Assembly (NCBI GenBank): GCA_965203985.1
Contig: CBDBDS010000002.1
Span: 62,001 to 126,000 of the forward strand
Origin: Bin87 sp965203985
Lineage (GTDB): Bacteria; Chloroflexota; Dehalococcoidia; Lucifugimonadales; UBA3495
DNA length: 64,000 bases
Direction of reading: 5' to 3'
The translations under genes and the position numbers were made by a program. Numbering within the stretch: the stretch's first letter is position 1; each line of letters begins with the position of its first letter. Below, piece by piece: positions 63,901-64,000 of the stretch. The notes below the pieces were generated by a model, which had not been told where the DNA came from, searched no databases, and saw only the letters and a list, made by a program, of their open reading frames with translations.

Positions 63901-64000
63901 GAACGCGCCGGTATAACTGGCCAGCAGCAAAACGAGCAGTTCAGGTCGGTCCACAAGGACGCGCAGCGCGACCGGCATTTGGCTCCAGTCGGCGAGCCAC
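60982..64000 (-). CDS. Giant fusion: flippase-like membrane domain, phosphodiesterase and GT2 glycosyltransferase (5' end beyond window)
   Basis: 998 aa from the first ATG at 63978, and open for 22 more bases to the edge, so the true start is probably outside. Residues 1-290 are a UPF0104/MprF-like flippase domain with eight helices (HVTPGGIGVYEASMTGAL is its motif). 310-490 has further helices. 508-760 is an alkaline-phosphatase-superfamily phosphodiesterase: VIDGCRFD, TVTGFSSMFTG with the likely Thr nucleophile, ITADHGQG and GGHGH. 775-998 is a GT2 domain like DPM1: IVPAYNEAENL, VVDDGSTDE, VDADGEYPPE. Acts at the membrane in glycolipid or glycan synthesis; inferred. Confidence 0.88.
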   Translation of the reverse strand, partial: WLADWSQMPVALRVLVDRPELLVLLLASYTGAFVLRSFAWRHLMAGGANVFDLFTYLQAALLANHLLPFKLGEAARPLLAARRGVPLTEAAASTAVARLLDFASLIIIAAAFGALVASFDARLDWLRGLAIPVAVVLAAALAVTMLRFRSVDVLIPRPIRGRLDTLRAELALMSPGRIGLAALWTLPSWILEAGVLLVAAQALGTEISLSAAIAVTAFTILFQVFHVTPGGIGVYEASMTGALYALGIPWEEGLALAVLTHGLKFAYSYTFAAAFTLVAVRDLVPTWGLGALRGSAEGDKHASRFEIFAARAWNVLNEGKPFTPVFTLGLLALLSIPHLTEGGYWLRAGIALLALAPMFVVFYRFDFPLKLRIALWAYLGVFLAAFRFFDVIAIGLLLGVYLTFTIVLWGTIYYHLRIGTSWFNFTRFWRLVLENPDPTSGNFLEQIPKLAILILAFQIMVEQPTIWTFAAVEGFTLGVAITALLLHQWFFTWPPAPSLVPTRLRAVPGQRISRRFITIVIDGCRFDRLEEADTPFIDKIRKEGVDYIDTSTVYPARTVTGFSSMFTGAPPRVHGMSSNFVPSLGVKCETIFDALRAGGLTGKLVGIAHLVDAFGETDLETVTAVTNNDEIDDALKARAKAVVERDDPDLLILQLLSVDQTGHARGSYNSEYLAKIEESDRHIEDFLGWCDSVGYLEGATVVITADHGQGIGIGGHGHMGPTERYVPCIMWGEGVELVGPVDTPRSVMDVAATIAYYLGVEPPAQSVGQVLGVPDADESTRPVAVIVPAYNEAENLPSTLARIPRQQRPELRVIVVDDGSTDETAEIARQHGADVVVSHQGNRGLGAALRTGLAAANELDARTAVYVDADGEYPPEQIPDLLAPIEAGEADYVLGSRYLNRRPDQRTFRRIGNMAFTAALNLAAGRRITDGQTGFRAFSRRALECAEIIHDYNYAQVLTLDLLKKGMRMREVPVSYQRRTRGSSFVGPKYLWRVPTGMLREMLSK

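Noticed and set aside
1..64000. CRISPR arrays, rRNA genes, insertion sequences with transposases
   Set aside because: No regular direct repeats, no rRNA-like sequence and no intact transposase were recognised on reading the window.

Overview
The window looks like a GC-rich chromosomal segment of a free-living, heterotrophic member of the Chloroflexota, probably of the Dehalococcoidia/SAR202 side. This is inferred from gene content: many luciferase-like, MmgE/PrpD, enolase-superfamily, amidohydrolase and MFS genes, an FEA1-like lipoprotein, and a tmRNA whose tag reads GEREFALAA, close to the Dehalococcoides-type tag as I remember it. No rRNA is present, so the placement is tentative. Almost all genes are intact. 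Two carry a single extra base that breaks the frame, at about 6870 and 14790.

Layout. 1-6 kb (minus strand): a PHP phosphoesterase, a DinG exonuclease-helicase, and three tandem OGG1-like DNA glycosylases, the last cut by the window edge. 6-9 kb: a frameshifted 3-hydroxyisobutyrate dehydrogenase-like gene and a lower-GC ATPase plus TOPRIM-like pair that resembles a defence module. 9-14 kb: glycine decarboxylase subunits gcvPA and gcvPB, a small membrane protein between them, an FAD amine oxidase and a PPOX flavoprotein. 14.5-18.2 kb: a frameshifted MFS transporter, then an NgoMIV-type restriction enzyme with an amino-methyltransferase. 18.6-21.4 kb: dnaA, an NHL propeller, tRNA-Ala(CGC) and tRNA-Arg(CCT). 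21.4-29 kb: catabolic genes, including two MmgE/PrpD proteins, a flavin monooxygenase and a convincing fluoroacetate-dehalogenase homologue.

29-46 kb mixes catabolic operons with small accessory modules. The operons are an acyl-CoA dehydrogenase-like monooxygenase, hydantoinase, rhamnonate dehydratase-like enolase and amidase; and a phosphotriesterase-like lactonase, DHA2 transporter and TPP enzyme. The accessory modules are three copies of a small 88-89 aa protein paired with a retropepsin-like aspartic protease, and one HEPN pair. Inverted-repeat elements lie between them. 45.5-53.4 kb holds an MFS transporter, an MBL hydrolase, a DUF2851 protein, three tandem cupins, a methyltransferase, ssrA and an FMN alpha-hydroxyacid oxidase. 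53.4-54.8 kb is a gene-poor, apparently decayed stretch.

54.8-64 kb is an envelope and iron region: a sugar-nucleotide epimerase, a membrane glycosyltransferase, an iron-type ABC substrate-binding lipoprotein, a two-domain FEA1-like lipoprotein, and a very large flippase-phosphodiesterase-GT2 fusion that runs off the right edge. The most unusual items are the repeated small-protein/aspartic-protease modules, the tandem glycosylase triplication, the triple fusion protein, and the ATPase/TOPRIM-like pair.
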